This document shows positions 10,654 to 17,840 of a stretch of DNA of 64,000 nt, piece after piece. The notes under the pieces are model-generated. The model did no database searches. It was not told the origin of the DNA and worked only from the letters and a program-made list of their open reading frames with translations. Each line of letters begins with the position of its first letter. Position 1 is the stretch's first letter. The translations under genes were made by a program, and so were the position numbers. The stretch is from Streptomyces sp. VRA16 Mangrove soil. GTDB lineage: Bacteria; Actinomycetota; Actinomycetes; Streptomycetales; Streptomycetaceae. The stretch is taken from assembly GCF_017377775.1 (NCBI RefSeq), contig NZ_JAFVLN010000007.1, forward strand, positions 310,001 through 374,000, written 5' to 3'.

Positions 10654-10791
10654 ATGGAAGTCACGGATCGTTCGCGACCGTGCTAACCCGGTCTGGCTCC
10701 TCCCCCCCCGAGTCGGACCGTGGGGACGACCCCCGCTCTCCCCCCCGGCGGGGGTCGTCGCATGTCCGGACCCGTTTTCGGGTCCTTTTTT
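10654..10791 (+). ncRNA. Short leader ORF followed by stacked hairpins and a terminator
   Basis: Between the divergent HAD and ssd genes there is a compact transcript-like unit. An ATG at 10654 opens a 10-codon frame, MEVTDRSRPC, ending at 10686. A C-rich run follows, then a 12-bp stem GACGACCCCCGC (10725-10736) with 10748-10759. A textbook terminator ends the unit: GGACCC, loop GTTTTC, GGGTCC (10768-10785), then six T. It could be a small RNA or an attenuated leader. No gene follows directly, since ssd starts 345 bp further on, so a free-standing small RNA is the better guess. Confidence 0.45.
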
Positions 10792-11135
10792 CTTGTCTGT
10801 CCCCCCGTGATTCCGGGCCTGCGGGCCGCCGTCGGCCTGTGGCGCGGCCGTCACGGAGGGTGACGAAGGGGCTGCGCTGCGAAGGTTCCCGTGCCGACTT
10901 CGGGATGTCACCGGTATGGGTGAGCGGGATATTCACAAGCCTTCTCGTGTCCACAGTTTTTGACCAAGATCCACATGATTTCCGGGATCGCTGCACGGTG
11001 ATTCCGCACGCGAAGTCCGGGCCGGCGTTCATGGCCGGTTCGTTATGGCCGGGCTGTGCCGACGGCCGGTATTCGGGGCCTCGGCGCCGGTGACTTCGCA
11101 GGCGGATCGGCTCGCCCACGGGGGCGGGTGAGGAC
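10792..11135. promoter_or_regulatory. Upstream region of the Tad/Flp locus
   Basis: This 340-bp stretch has no supported gene. It contains a relatively A+T-rich patch around 10930-10990 with CCACAGTTTTTGACCAAGAT, the only such patch for over a kilobase. It probably holds the promoter of the ssd-cpaF-tad operon. No -10/-35 pair can be assigned with confidence. Confidence 0.3.
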
Positions 11136-12257
11136 GTGGAGACGGGGGATCGGATCGTGACGGAGACCATCGCCGGTGATCGGTGGGACGGGCGGCGCGC
11201 GCCGCTGATCGTGACGGAGGACGTGGAGCTCCTCGACGACCTGCTGCGGCTGTGCGCGGCGGCGGGGGTGCGGCCCGAGGTCGGGCACGGGGCGCCGGAA
11301 AGCAGAGGAAAGTGGCAGGCCGCGCCCCTGGTGCTGGTGGGGGACGACGCGGCGGGGCGGTTGCGCGGAGTGACCCGGCGGCGCGGGGTGGTGCTGGTCG
11401 GACGGGACCAGGACGACCCCGACGTGTGGCGGCGGGCCGTGGAGATCGGCGCCGACCAGGTGCTGATGCTGCCGGACGGCGAGCAGTGGCTGATGGACCG
11501 GATCGCCGATGTCGCGGAGGGCGTGGGCAGGCCCGCGCTGACCGTCGGTGTCATCGGCGGCCGGGGCGGCGCCGGGGCCTCCACGCTGGCCTGTGCGCTG
11601 GCCGTCGCGTCCGCGAAGGCCGGACGGCGCACTCTGCTCGTCGACGCGGACCCGTTGGGCGGCGGCCTCGACGTGCTGCTCGGCGCAGAGGCGGCGGACG
11701 GGCTGCGCTGGCCGGCGTTCGCCCAGTCCCGCGGCCGGGTCGGCGCCGGCGCCCTGGAGGAGTCGCTGCCGCGCCTGCACGGGCTGCGGGTGCTCAGCTG
11801 GGACCGCGGGGATCTGACCGCGGTGCCGCCCGAGGCCGTCCGGGCGGTTCTCGCCGCGGGGCGGCGCAGGGGCGGCGCGGTCGTGGTGGACCTGCCGCGC
11901 CGGGTCGACGTCGGCTCGGTGGAGGCGCTCGCCCAGCTCGACCTGGCTCTGCTCGTGGTGCCGCAGGAACTGCGCGCGGTGGCCGCCGCCCGGCGGGTCG
12001 CCGAGACGGTGGGCATGGTCGTGCGGGATCTGCGCGTGGTGGCCGCACCCGGACGGCGGGGAGTACGTCCCGGGCCGCTGGACGCGGACGAGGTGGCACG
12101 GCTGCTCGGACTGCCGCTCGCCGGTGAACTGCCCTGGGACGACGCCCTGTTGACCGCACGGGTGCCGGGACCTGGCGCCGCCGGGCCGCTGGCGCGGTTC
12201 TGCGCGGAGTTCTGGGAGCGGGTGCCGGTGGCTGTGGAGCAGGGGGAGGCGTCATGA
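11136..12257 (+). CDS. ssd: CpaE/Ssd-like septum-site or pilus-assembly ATPase
   Basis: This is a 373-residue MinD/CpaE-type protein. An N-terminal receiver-like domain (about 20-125) precedes the ATPase. VIGGRGGAGASTLACALA (about 140) is a deviant Walker A; its second signature lysine position is changed, as in Ssd proteins. LLVDADPLGGGLDVLLG is the A' region and VVVDLPRRVDVGS is the Walker B part. The family is named septum site determining protein or helicase/secretion-neighbourhood CpaE-like protein, and it localises pilus or division machinery. The GTG at 11136 has GAGGA upstream; a GTG at 11157 is possible. The stop overlaps the next ATG (ATGA). Confidence 0.85.
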   Translation: METGDRIVTETIAGDRWDGRRAPLIVTEDVELLDDLLRLCAAAGVRPEVGHGAPESRGKWQAAPLVLVGDDAAGRLRGVTRRRGVVLVGRDQDDPDVWRRAVEIGADQVLMLPDGEQWLMDRIADVAEGVGRPALTVGVIGGRGGAGASTLACALAVASAKAGRRTLLVDADPLGGGLDVLLGAEAADGLRWPAFAQSRGRVGAGALEESLPRLHGLRVLSWDRGDLTAVPPEAVRAVLAAGRRRGGAVVVDLPRRVDVGSVEALAQLDLALLVVPQELRAVAAARRVAETVGMVVRDLRVVAAPGRRGVRPGPLDADEVARLLGLPLAGELPWDDALLTARVPGPGAAGPLARFCAEFWERVPVAVEQGEAS

Positions 12258-12523
12258 GGGCGCGGCGGGGTCCTGGATCCGATCGGTGGGTCGGGCGCGG
12301 GGCCGGTACGGGGGCAGGATCCGCGTCCGCGCCGATCCGGACTGTGGACGGCCGGGACCGGGCGGTGGATGGGCCGGGGCGGGCTGTGGACGGGTCGGGG
12401 CGAGTTGTGGACGGGCCGGGGTGGGCCGTGGGCGGGTCGGGGCGAGTTGTGGACGGGTCGGGGCGGGCCTTAGGCGGGCCGGGGCGGATGCCGGTGGTCG
12501 TGGAACAGCGGGAGGCGTCATGA
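12254..12523 (+). CDS. Repeat-built ORF between ssd and cpaF
   Basis: This 89-codon frame is linked by ATGA overlaps at both ends, to ssd upstream and cpaF downstream. It could thus be translated by coupling. It consists mostly of a seven-residue repeat of the type RAVDGPG/RVVDGSG. The last part, PVVVEQREAS, copies the last residues of Ssd (PVAVEQGEAS), and the DNA around both ATGA joints is nearly identical (12226-12258 and 12490-12522). The frame therefore looks like a duplicated ssd tail filled with an expanded tandem repeat. It resembles no family I know and may be only a spacer that keeps cpaF translated. Confidence 0.5.
   Translation: MRARRGPGSDRWVGRGAGTGAGSASAPIRTVDGRDRAVDGPGRAVDGSGRVVDGPGWAVGGSGRVVDGSGRALGGPGRMPVVVEQREAS
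12341..12487 (+). repeat. 21-bp tandem repeat, about seven copies
   Basis: Imperfect units such as GTTGTGGACGGGCCGGGGTGG follow each other without gaps from about 12341 to 12487. The unit is a multiple of three, so copy-number change keeps the reading frame open through to the start of cpaF. Confidence 0.85.
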
Positions 12524-13395
12524 CCGCGGTGGTCGGGACACGGATGCTCGATGGAGTCCGACAGTGGCTCGCGGAGACCGGCGCGGAGGCGACCCCCGCG
12601 CGCGTGGCGGAGGCGCTGCGGGCCCAGGGGCGCATCCTCGGGGACGCCGAAGTGCTGGGCGTGGCAGGCCGGTTGCGGTCGGAGCTGGTGGGCGCGGGAC
12701 CGCTCGAACCGCTGCTCGCCGACCCCTCGGTGACGGACGTCCTGGTCTCGGCGCCCGACCAGGTGTGGGTCGACCGGGGCGGCGGCCTGGAGCGGACCGA
12801 CGTGACGTTCGAGAACGCCGCGGAGGTGCGGCGGCTGGCACAGCGCCTCGCCGCCGTGGTCGGACGCCGGCTCGACGACGCCCGGCCCTGGGTGGACGCG
12901 CGGCTGCCCGACGGCACCCGCCTGCACGCGGTGCTGCCGCCGGTCGCCGTGGGGTGCACCTGCCTGTCACTGCGGGTCGTCCGCCCCCGCGCCTTCACCC
13001 TGCGGGAACTGGTGACGGCGGGGACGGTACCGCCGGGCGGCGACCGGGTGCTGCGGGCTCTGCTCGACGCCCGCCTCTCGTTCCTGATCAGCGGCGGCAC
13101 GGGCAGCGGCAAGACGACCATGCTGAGCGCGCTCCTCGGGCTCGTCGGGCCGGACGAGCGGATCGTGCTGGCCGAGGACTCGGCCGAGCTGAGGCCCGAC
13201 CACCCGCATGTGGTGCGCCTGGAGGCACGCCCCGCCAACCAGGAGGGGGCCGGCGCCGTCGGCCTCGACGACCTGGTGCGCCAGGCCCTGCGGATGCGGC
13301 CCGACCGGCTTGTGGTCGGCGAGGTGCGCGGCGCCGAGGTCGTCTCGCTCCTGGCCGCGCTCAACACCGGGCACGAGGGCGGGTGCCTGGTCTAA
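12520..13395 (+). pseudogene. cpaF: CpaF/TadA secretion ATPase, 5' part, split by the mobile element
   Basis: CpaF is the hexameric ATPase that drives assembly of Flp pili by the Tad system. From the ATG at 12520, which overlaps the upstream stop, residues 1-289 match the family. Walker A GGTGSGKTT is at about 192-200, the Asp-box AEDSAELRPDHPH at about 218-230, and Walker B DRLVVGEVRG at about 262-271. After ALNTGHEGGC the frame runs into element DNA and ends LV-stop at 13395. The missing tail (GTLHAN and onward) lies at 23596-23892. The truncated product lacks the conserved His-box loop and C-terminal domain, so it should be inactive while the element is in place. Removal of 10,209 bp restores a 387-codon gene in frame. 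Confidence 0.92.
13378..13386 (+). repeat. attL core of the serine-integrase element
   Basis: GGCGGGTGC here matches GGCGGCTGC at 23587-23595, with one mismatch and a shared G just before it. The left flank reads as cpaF and the right flank does not. Crossover most likely lies in the shared GGGCGG. Rejoining the inner flanks gives AGAC, 17 bp, GTCT centred on that core, a dyad of the kind expected for a serine-integrase attP. Confidence 0.75.
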
Positions 13396-13529
13396 GCGTA
13401 CATGCAGGGGCAGGGCTCAGCGAGGGTCTGCCAAGACAGGTAACACCCCTGGTCACAGGCCCCGTTGGCCCACAGCACGAAGCCCCGCCCATGCGCCGGG
13501 GGAGACACACAGACGGGGCAGCCGGACAC
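13392..13529 (-). CDS. 45-residue cysteine-rich protein at the left end of the element
   Basis: The frame opens with GTG at 13529 after an AAGG sequence and ends with TAG at 13392, only six bases from the attachment core. It encodes MSGCPVCVSPPAHGRGFV and continues to EPCPCMYA, with six cysteines in 45 residues (CPVC, CDQGC and CPC groups). That pattern suggests metal binding. It is the last of four closely packed minus-strand genes that diverge from the XRE-TPR regulator. No family is recognised. Coding is supported by position, the ribosome site and the cysteine pattern, not by similarity. Confidence 0.5.
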   Translation of the reverse strand: MSGCPVCVSPPAHGRGFVLWANGACDQGCYLSWQTLAEPCPCMYA

Positions 13530-13564
13530 GCTGAGCCTTGATTGCCGTCCTCAGCGCGCCGGGG

Positions 13565-13762
13565 CTACTGGGCAGGCCGGACGTTCCGGGGGTCGTTCGG
13601 ATGGCCGTGAATCATGTGCGCGTGCATAGCCCGCACCACCGACACAGCCATCCGCCGGTTGCCGGTCGAGATAGCCGCACTCACGCTGTCCCGCAGCAGC
13701 GCACACATTCCGCAGGTATCCGGGTCCACGTTGCCGGGCCGTGGCGTTCTCAGGTCAAGCAC
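13565..13762 (-). CDS. Small element protein, 65 residues
   Basis: The GTG at 13762 lies within the end of the preceding gene (sequence GTGCTTGA, 8-bp overlap), which implies coupled translation. The product runs VLDLRTPRPGNVDPDTCGMC and then ALLRDSVSAAISTGNRRMAV. It has a CxxC pair and a helical middle section, and ends in a His/Pro-rich tail. It is hydrophilic with no signal peptide. No family is recognised. A longer frame reaching 13918 overlaps the upstream gene fully and is not favoured. Confidence 0.55.
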   Translation of the reverse strand: MLDLRTPRPGNVDPDTCGMCALLRDSVSAAISTGNRRMAVSVVRAMHAHMIHGHPNDPRNVRPAQ

Positions 13763-13991
13763 CGTCCGAACTCCGCTCGCAGTTCTTACAGGGGAACGGG
13801 CATGGCGGAAGCTGTGCGGTCCGGGGAAAGTGGATGACCCCTGATGCCGTGTCCAGCGCTCCGCCGTATTCCGTCCACCAGCCTTCCGGAGAGTCCGCGT
13901 ACGGCCCCAGCGGATCATCAGTGAGGCTGACTAGCTTCGGGTCCGGTAAGGCGCTCAGACGGGCGCTGGCGCGATTTGCTGGGGCTGTCAT
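13755..13991 (-). CDS. Small element protein, 78 residues
   Basis: The ATG at 13991 overlaps the stop of the preceding gene by ATGA. The product starts MTAPANRASARLSALPDPKL and includes SPEGWWTEYGGALDTASGV, then CPFPCKNCERSSDGA with three closely spaced cysteines. No family is recognised. It sits in the middle of the four-gene left-end operon. The CxxxCxxC arrangement shared by these small genes suggests zinc- or DNA-binding accessory proteins, but this is inference. Confidence 0.6.
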   Translation of the reverse strand: MTAPANRASARLSALPDPKLVSLTDDPLGPYADSPEGWWTEYGGALDTASGVIHFPRTAQLPPCPFPCKNCERSSDGA

Positions 13992-14176
13992 GCCGGGCAC
14001 TCGCAGTGCGTATAGCGGGCGACGGGAGCACCTGACTGCCGCTCCACTGTGCTCCGCTGGCAAGGCTCGAACTTCCCAATCACGCGCCTGCACCTGGTGC
14101 ACTTCGATCGCGGAGGGGCGTAGGTGACGTACTCCGCCGTATTCGCCTCAGCCTTCGGCGCTGTGCTCGCTGCCAT
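13988..14176 (-). CDS. Small zinc-ribbon-like element protein, 62 residues
   Basis: This is the first gene of the left-end operon. It starts with ATG at 14176 behind a strong GAGGGGA ribosome site. The product has SKCTRCRRVIGKFEPC and ends RYTHCECPA, giving two CxxC-like pairs that could hold a zinc ion. It diverges from the XRE-TPR regulator, with about 100 bp between the starts. That spacing is typical of a repressor facing the operon it controls. The function is unknown. Confidence 0.6.
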   Translation of the reverse strand: MAASTAPKAEANTAEYVTYAPPRSKCTRCRRVIGKFEPCQRSTVERQSGAPVARYTHCECPA

Positions 14177-14276
14177 GACTTCCCCTCGCGTTGCCGTCTA
14201 GGGCGTCCAGACTCCTTCGGGTGTTGATCAACGACTAGCGGCCCCCTGTAGGCCAACTGTCGGCCAGAATTGAGGC
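14177..14276. promoter_or_regulatory. Divergent control region of the element with palindrome GTTGATCAAC
   Basis: The 100 bp between the divergent starts at 14176 and 14277 contains the perfect palindrome GTTGATCAAC (14223-14232) and a repeated GGCCAACTGTCGGCC motif (about 14251-14265). Either could be the operator of the XRE-TPR protein. Positions are seen; binding is inferred. Confidence 0.4.
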
Positions 14277-15494
14277 ATGGGGAGCAGCATCGGGGCCAAC
14301 ATCCGGCGGCTACGCGAAGAGCGCGGCTGGAGTCAGTCACGGCTAGCGCATGAGGTCTGCCAGGCGGCAGGGGTGATCGGTGATCCGGTCGGACGGCAGG
14401 AGATCAGCCGTTGGGAGACAGGCAAGCGCACGCCCCGCGAATGGCTGCCGTTCCTCGCTGCCGCACTAGGCGTGTCCGTGGAAGTGCTCAGGGAGCCTCA
14501 GAGGCCCGCTGAGCCCCCTTTGCCGACACTGGCTGACTTCCTGCCCGAAGGAGACCCGCTAAGCCCACTAGAAGCCCGTACAGGGCGGCGTATCGGCATG
14601 GGGCAGGTTGATGACCTACAACAGCGCGTGCATGGGCTCAGGCTGGCTGATGACGTGCTGGCAGGTGGTGACCTAATCCGCCCGGCGCTCAGGGAACTCC
14701 GCTCAGCCGTAAAGCTCTACCGGGAGGGCAGCCACACCAGTGAAGTGGGGCGGCAACTTCTCAGGCAAATTGGCGAGTTGGCACAGATTGCCGGATGGAT
14801 TGCCAGCGATGCCGGGCAGCATGCGGAAGCTGAGCGGATCTACCGGCTAGGAATCAGCGCAGCACGGCAGGCTGAGGACCACACCCTTGCCGGGAACATT
14901 GCCGGATCACTCGCCTACCAACTCAGCAACACGGGCAGGGAATCCGAAGGGCTCACGCTGGCGCAAGCCGCCCTGAATGACGCTGGCAGCGACGCACCCG
15001 CAAAAGCCCGCGCGCTGTATCTGGACCGGGTGGCGTGGGCTCACACGAAAGCTGGGGGCGTAGCCAACGGACAAGAGGCTATGAGGGCACTGGGGGAAGC
15101 CGGGCAGGCGCTCAGCGAAGACAGCCCCGGGACGGAATCGCCTGCCTATCTGTACTGGGTGGATGCCGGAGAACTCCGGGTGATGGAATCCCGGGTCTAC
15201 ACAGAGCTTCACCGCCCCTTGCGCGCCGTGCCATTGCTCCGGGAAGTCCTCAACGGCTATGACGCCACCCACACCCGTGAGATGGCCTTGTACCTGTCTT
15301 GGCTTGCCGTGGCGCTGGCCGATGCCAACGAACCAGAAGAGGCGGCAGCCGTAGCCGAGCGGGTCACTTCCCTGGCAGCTGACACGCCGTCAGAACGGGT
15401 AGTCGAACGGGTGCGCGTCATTCTCAGCCGGTTGCAGGACTACGCAGACGTGCCGGAAGTCTCCGCGCTACTCGCTGAGCACCAGGCGGCCTAG
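14277..15494 (+). CDS. XRE-family regulator with C-terminal TPR-like repeats
   Basis: This 405-residue protein has an N-terminal helix-turn-helix (residues 5-65; IRRLREERGWSQSRLAHEVC, then QEISRWETGKRTP). An alpha-helical region rich in paired repeats covers about 120-400 (AEAERIYRLGISAARQAEDH, EGLTLAQAALNDAG). Streptomyces has many XRE-TPR proteins of this build; several sense peptides or small ligands, others act as element repressors. Its position, facing the small-gene operon at the element edge, suggests it controls that operon and perhaps excision. A hairpin terminator follows at 15506-15544. Confidence 0.85.
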   Translation: MGSSIGANIRRLREERGWSQSRLAHEVCQAAGVIGDPVGRQEISRWETGKRTPREWLPFLAAALGVSVEVLREPQRPAEPPLPTLADFLPEGDPLSPLEARTGRRIGMGQVDDLQQRVHGLRLADDVLAGGDLIRPALRELRSAVKLYREGSHTSEVGRQLLRQIGELAQIAGWIASDAGQHAEAERIYRLGISAARQAEDHTLAGNIAGSLAYQLSNTGRESEGLTLAQAALNDAGSDAPAKARALYLDRVAWAHTKAGGVANGQEAMRALGEAGQALSEDSPGTESPAYLYWVDAGELRVMESRVYTELHRPLRAVPLLREVLNGYDATHTREMALYLSWLAVALADANEPEEAAAVAERVTSLAADTPSERVVERVRVILSRLQDYADVPEVSALLAEHQAA

Positions 15495-15505
15495 AAACGC
15501 AGAAA

Positions 15506-15544
15506 GCCCCGCACGGGCCACCACTAAGGCAGCGAGTGCGGGGC
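15506..15544 (+). terminator. Hairpin terminator after the XRE-TPR gene
   Basis: GCCCCGCAC (15506-15514) pairs with GTGCGGGGC (15536-15544). It begins 12 bp past the stop codon and separates the regulator from the HNH gene. Confidence 0.65.
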
Positions 15545-15580
15545 TATGGAAACCGGAATCATTCCTTGCGAGGTTGAAAC

Positions 15581-16351
15581 ATGAGCGTTTCCGAGAAGAC
15601 TCGAAAGATTCTGTGGGTTCAGGCTGGCGGCCTCTGCGCCATCTGTAAAGAACGCGTGGCTACGCCTGGGACCGCATCGGATGACCCTTCCGTATTCGGC
15701 GAGGAAGCGCACATAGTTGCTCGATCAGAGGGCGGCCCCCGGGCGGGAGGACTGCCGGAGGATCGGATTAACCACCATTCGAACCTAATTCTCCTGTGCA
15801 GCAAGGATCACAAACGGGTTGATGACCAGCCGATCCATTTCACTGTGGAACGACTCCGGCGTATCAAATCGGAACATGAGGCATGGGTGCGTTCCGTGGT
15901 GGACGCCGACAACAGCCGCTTGAGGCTGGTGCCTGATCCGCTGTTCCCTCAACCCAAGGCACTCAAGCTGATCACGCGTGGGAACCCATTGTGGAATATG
16001 CTCAAAGAGAGCGTCACGTTCGAGTACGGCATCCCGGACGGCCTGCCTGACGACGATGAAGACTTGATTATTGAGTTTATGGATCTGTTGAGGGATTACC
16101 TCGACATAGCCGGGGACCTTGTCAGCGTCCGAGAGAATCGCGACGCAGAGAAGACCCTTCAGCAGTACATCAGCCGCCTAGCTGAGCGTGAATTCCTGGT
16201 AGGCGCCTACGTTCGCCACATGCTTTTGAAAGGTGGGAGCACTGAGGCTCCAACTCCGTGGCCAATGCTCCGAGTCGAAGTGCAGCCAGCGACGCTCGCA
16301 GAGGTCACAGACGAGAGTGGCACCACCAGATATCCCCGTGAGACGTCATGA
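15581..16351 (+). CDS. HNH nuclease with an unknown C-terminal domain
   Basis: The 256-residue product has an N-terminal HNH module (about 15-105). It shows CAICKE as the first Cys pair, EEAHIVARSEGGPRAGG as the DH/EAH-type core, and NLILLCSKDHKRVDDQ as the final N-x-H part. This layout is that of stand-alone HNH nucleases fused to sensor or effector domains. Residues about 115-256 have no recognised domain; they are acidic and helical (DDDEDLIIEFMDLLRDYLDI). The gene sits alone on the plus strand between terminators, so it looks like cargo rather than part of the phage-like operons. A defence role is possible but unproven. The ATG at 15581 has GAGG upstream. Confidence 0.7.
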   Translation: MSVSEKTRKILWVQAGGLCAICKERVATPGTASDDPSVFGEEAHIVARSEGGPRAGGLPEDRINHHSNLILLCSKDHKRVDDQPIHFTVERLRRIKSEHEAWVRSVVDADNSRLRLVPDPLFPQPKALKLITRGNPLWNMLKESVTFEYGIPDGLPDDDEDLIIEFMDLLRDYLDIAGDLVSVRENRDAEKTLQQYISRLAEREFLVGAYVRHMLLKGGSTEAPTPWPMLRVEVQPATLAEVTDESGTTRYPRETS

Positions 16352-16461
16352 GGCATCCCGCGCAAATGGCTTAGCTTGCGGCGCTAGCTTTTTGCCTCCC
16401 TGCCGGTCAATCTCTGAGGGGGAAGGGGGTCACCCCCCACCCGGGTAGGCGTCAGCGGGAA

Positions 16462-16851
16462 CTAGAACGGCGGAAGCTCAGGCGGCTTAGGCTTCACGTT
16501 CTCGGCTGCCCAACCACCAGGTTGGTTCTTCGCGGTCTCGCTGTCATGGCATGGCTTGCACAGTGGCCGAAGGTGTTTAGGTGCATCAGGGTTCGGCTCA
16601 TGCCGTGCCTGCAATTGCTTGCGACTCAGCGGCCAATGGTCAGCGATAGTCGCTTGCCGACCACACAACACACACCATGGATTGGCGTACAGGTAAGCCT
16701 TACGCTTGCGCTGCCAGCCAACGTCATAACCACGCTTACTCGCGCTGCCTCGCTGTTGCTCACGCTGCCTCTTGTGCTCAGGACATGGGCCACCATTCGT
16801 TAGCTCACTGCACCCAGGCTGACTGCACGGCGTCCTAGGTTTCCTTGGCAT
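16462..16851 (-). CDS. Phage-type HNH endonuclease (terminase-associated kind)
   Basis: This 129-residue protein matches the small HNH proteins encoded beside terminase genes in tailed phages. It has paired cysteines (CSQPGC and CPEH), the basic linker GYDVGWQRKRKAYL, CVLCGRQATIADHWPLSR as the Cys pair plus D-H core, and LRPLCKPCHDSETAKNQPGG with the closing histidine. In phages these proteins help cut concatemers for packaging. No terminase lies next to it here. A 22-bp palindrome lies 23 bp upstream of its ATG. Confidence 0.85.
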   Translation of the reverse strand: MPRKPRTPCSQPGCSELTNGGPCPEHKRQREQQRGSASKRGYDVGWQRKRKAYLYANPWCVLCGRQATIADHWPLSRKQLQARHEPNPDAPKHLRPLCKPCHDSETAKNQPGGWAAENVKPKPPELPPF

Positions 16852-16874
16852 ATCTGTACTCCGGGAGAAGGGGG

Positions 16875-16896
16875 CACCTACGGATATCCGTAGGTG
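16875..16896. promoter_or_regulatory. 22-bp perfect palindrome, operator copy 1
   Basis: A perfect 22-bp dyad with core ACGGATATCCGT and outer arms CACCT/AGGTG lies 23 bp upstream of the phage-type HNH start. A near-identical copy is at 18672-18693, also about 20 bp before a minus-strand start. Symmetry, reuse and placement suggest a repressor or activator site. Confidence 0.7.
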
Positions 16897-17009
16897 GGTG
16901 GTTAGCTACAGCACAGGGGACAGCAACGCCACTGAGCGAGATAAGCCCAGGCCAGAGAATCAGTCGATTTCAGCCGGCTGAGGGTGCCTGGTTGCGTCAG
17001 CACACGCTC

Positions 17010-17040
17010 TTGACCCGCTGCGCTGCCTGCCCCGAATATG
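17010..17040 (+). promoter_or_regulatory. Possible promoter of a leaderless membrane-protein gene
   Basis: TTGACC (17010-17015) and AATATG (17035-17040) are 19 bp apart. The ATG of the next gene follows 5 bp after the second hexamer, so the transcript would be leaderless. Spacing is slightly long. Confidence 0.35.
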
Positions 17041-17045
17041 GCGCC

Positions 17046-17582
17046 ATGGATGCAGGATTGGCCGCAGTGCTCGGCGCCTTGGCTGGATCGATGGCAACGA
17101 TAGGCACGGCGTTAGTTACCAGTAGATCCCAGAGAGAAACGACCCGGCTCACAGCACGGGCCGAACATCAGCGCCAGCGAAGGGAACCACGCCACGACAC
17201 GTATAAGGCATTCATATCCAGCACATCACAACTGAGAGATCAGCTGGAGAAGTTCGAGAATTTCGACCTGTACCCTGATTCAGTTACTGATGCCACTGTG
17301 CAGCGTTACAACGACACGGCTAATGAGCTGAAATCCCAGTGGGTGGAAGTCGCGTTGGTCGGTCCCGCAAATGTCGGTGCTTCGAGTAGGAAGGTCGAGC
17401 AACTAGCTCACAAGACAGCTCTGCAAGTCAATCGCTTGCAGTGGTTTATCGGCCAAGGGGATGACCAAAAGAGAGATAGCGAGCGCTCAGCTATAGAGCT
17501 AAGCACCTTTGAACTGGCGCTGGCTCTAGACAACTTCATTTCTGTGGCGCAAGCGGCTTTGGATGATGACGGAAGTCTGTGA
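17046..17582 (+). CDS. Small single-pass membrane protein with coiled-coil
   Basis: The 178-residue product begins MDAGLAAVLGALAGSMATIG, a hydrophobic N-terminal helix (about 5-24) that should anchor it. A charged, arginine-rich stretch (QRETTRLTARAEHQRQRREP) follows, then a long helical domain. No enzyme motif is seen. The start at 17046 is chosen over an upstream frame because the promoter-like hexamers and the anchor begin here. It is one of three plus-strand genes in an element otherwise read from the minus strand. Membrane-anchored helical proteins of this size are common as superinfection or signalling factors on prophages, but no function can be claimed. Confidence 0.6.
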   Translation: MDAGLAAVLGALAGSMATIGTALVTSRSQRETTRLTARAEHQRQRREPRHDTYKAFISSTSQLRDQLEKFENFDLYPDSVTDATVQRYNDTANELKSQWVEVALVGPANVGASSRKVEQLAHKTALQVNRLQWFIGQGDDQKRDSERSAIELSTFELALALDNFISVAQAALDDDGSL

Positions 17583-17583
17583 A

Positions 17584-17616
17584 AGTTGCCCTGCGCGAGT
17601 GGAACACAGGGCAACT
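17584..17616. terminator. Bidirectional hairpin between convergent genes
   Basis: AGTTGCCCTG (17584-17593) pairs with CAGGGCAACT (17607-17616). It begins right after the stop of the membrane-protein gene and ends 4 bp before the stop of the convergent 72-residue gene. Confidence 0.65.
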
Positions 17617-17619
17617 CGG

Positions 17620-17838
17620 CTACTTCGCGGGAATGATCGGCGGATTGATCGGGTTGCCGTTGATGTCTCGGGGAGTCAGGTCAACCATCACGCCCCGCTG
17701 CCGGTGAAGACCACGTGGCATTCGCGTTCCCTGGTAACTCGGCGGGCAAAGATCAGACCAGGCAGGCGAACCGTCCGGCAGCCGGGGAAACCAGGGATAC
17801 GAACCATCGGGTCCGGGGTCCAGTGCGTCATGCGCCAT
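17620..17838 (-). CDS. Small element protein, 72 residues
   Basis: The ATG at 17838 lies 2 bp after the stop of the preceding gene, so the two are almost certainly cotranslated. The product is proline-rich (MAHDALDPGPDGSYPWFPRL at the start, NGNPINPPIIPAK at the end) with no cysteine cluster or membrane helix. No family is recognised. It is the last gene of the minus-strand run that starts behind operator copy 2. Confidence 0.55.
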   Translation of the reverse strand: MAHDALDPGPDGSYPWFPRLPDGSPAWSDLCPPSYQGTRMPRGLHRQRGVMVDLTPRDINGNPINPPIIPAK

Positions 17839-17840
17839 TG

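Noticed and set aside
17046..17582. Holin or phage lysis gene
   Set aside because: Only one membrane helix and a long charged helical domain; no endolysin gene is near, so lysis is not supported.
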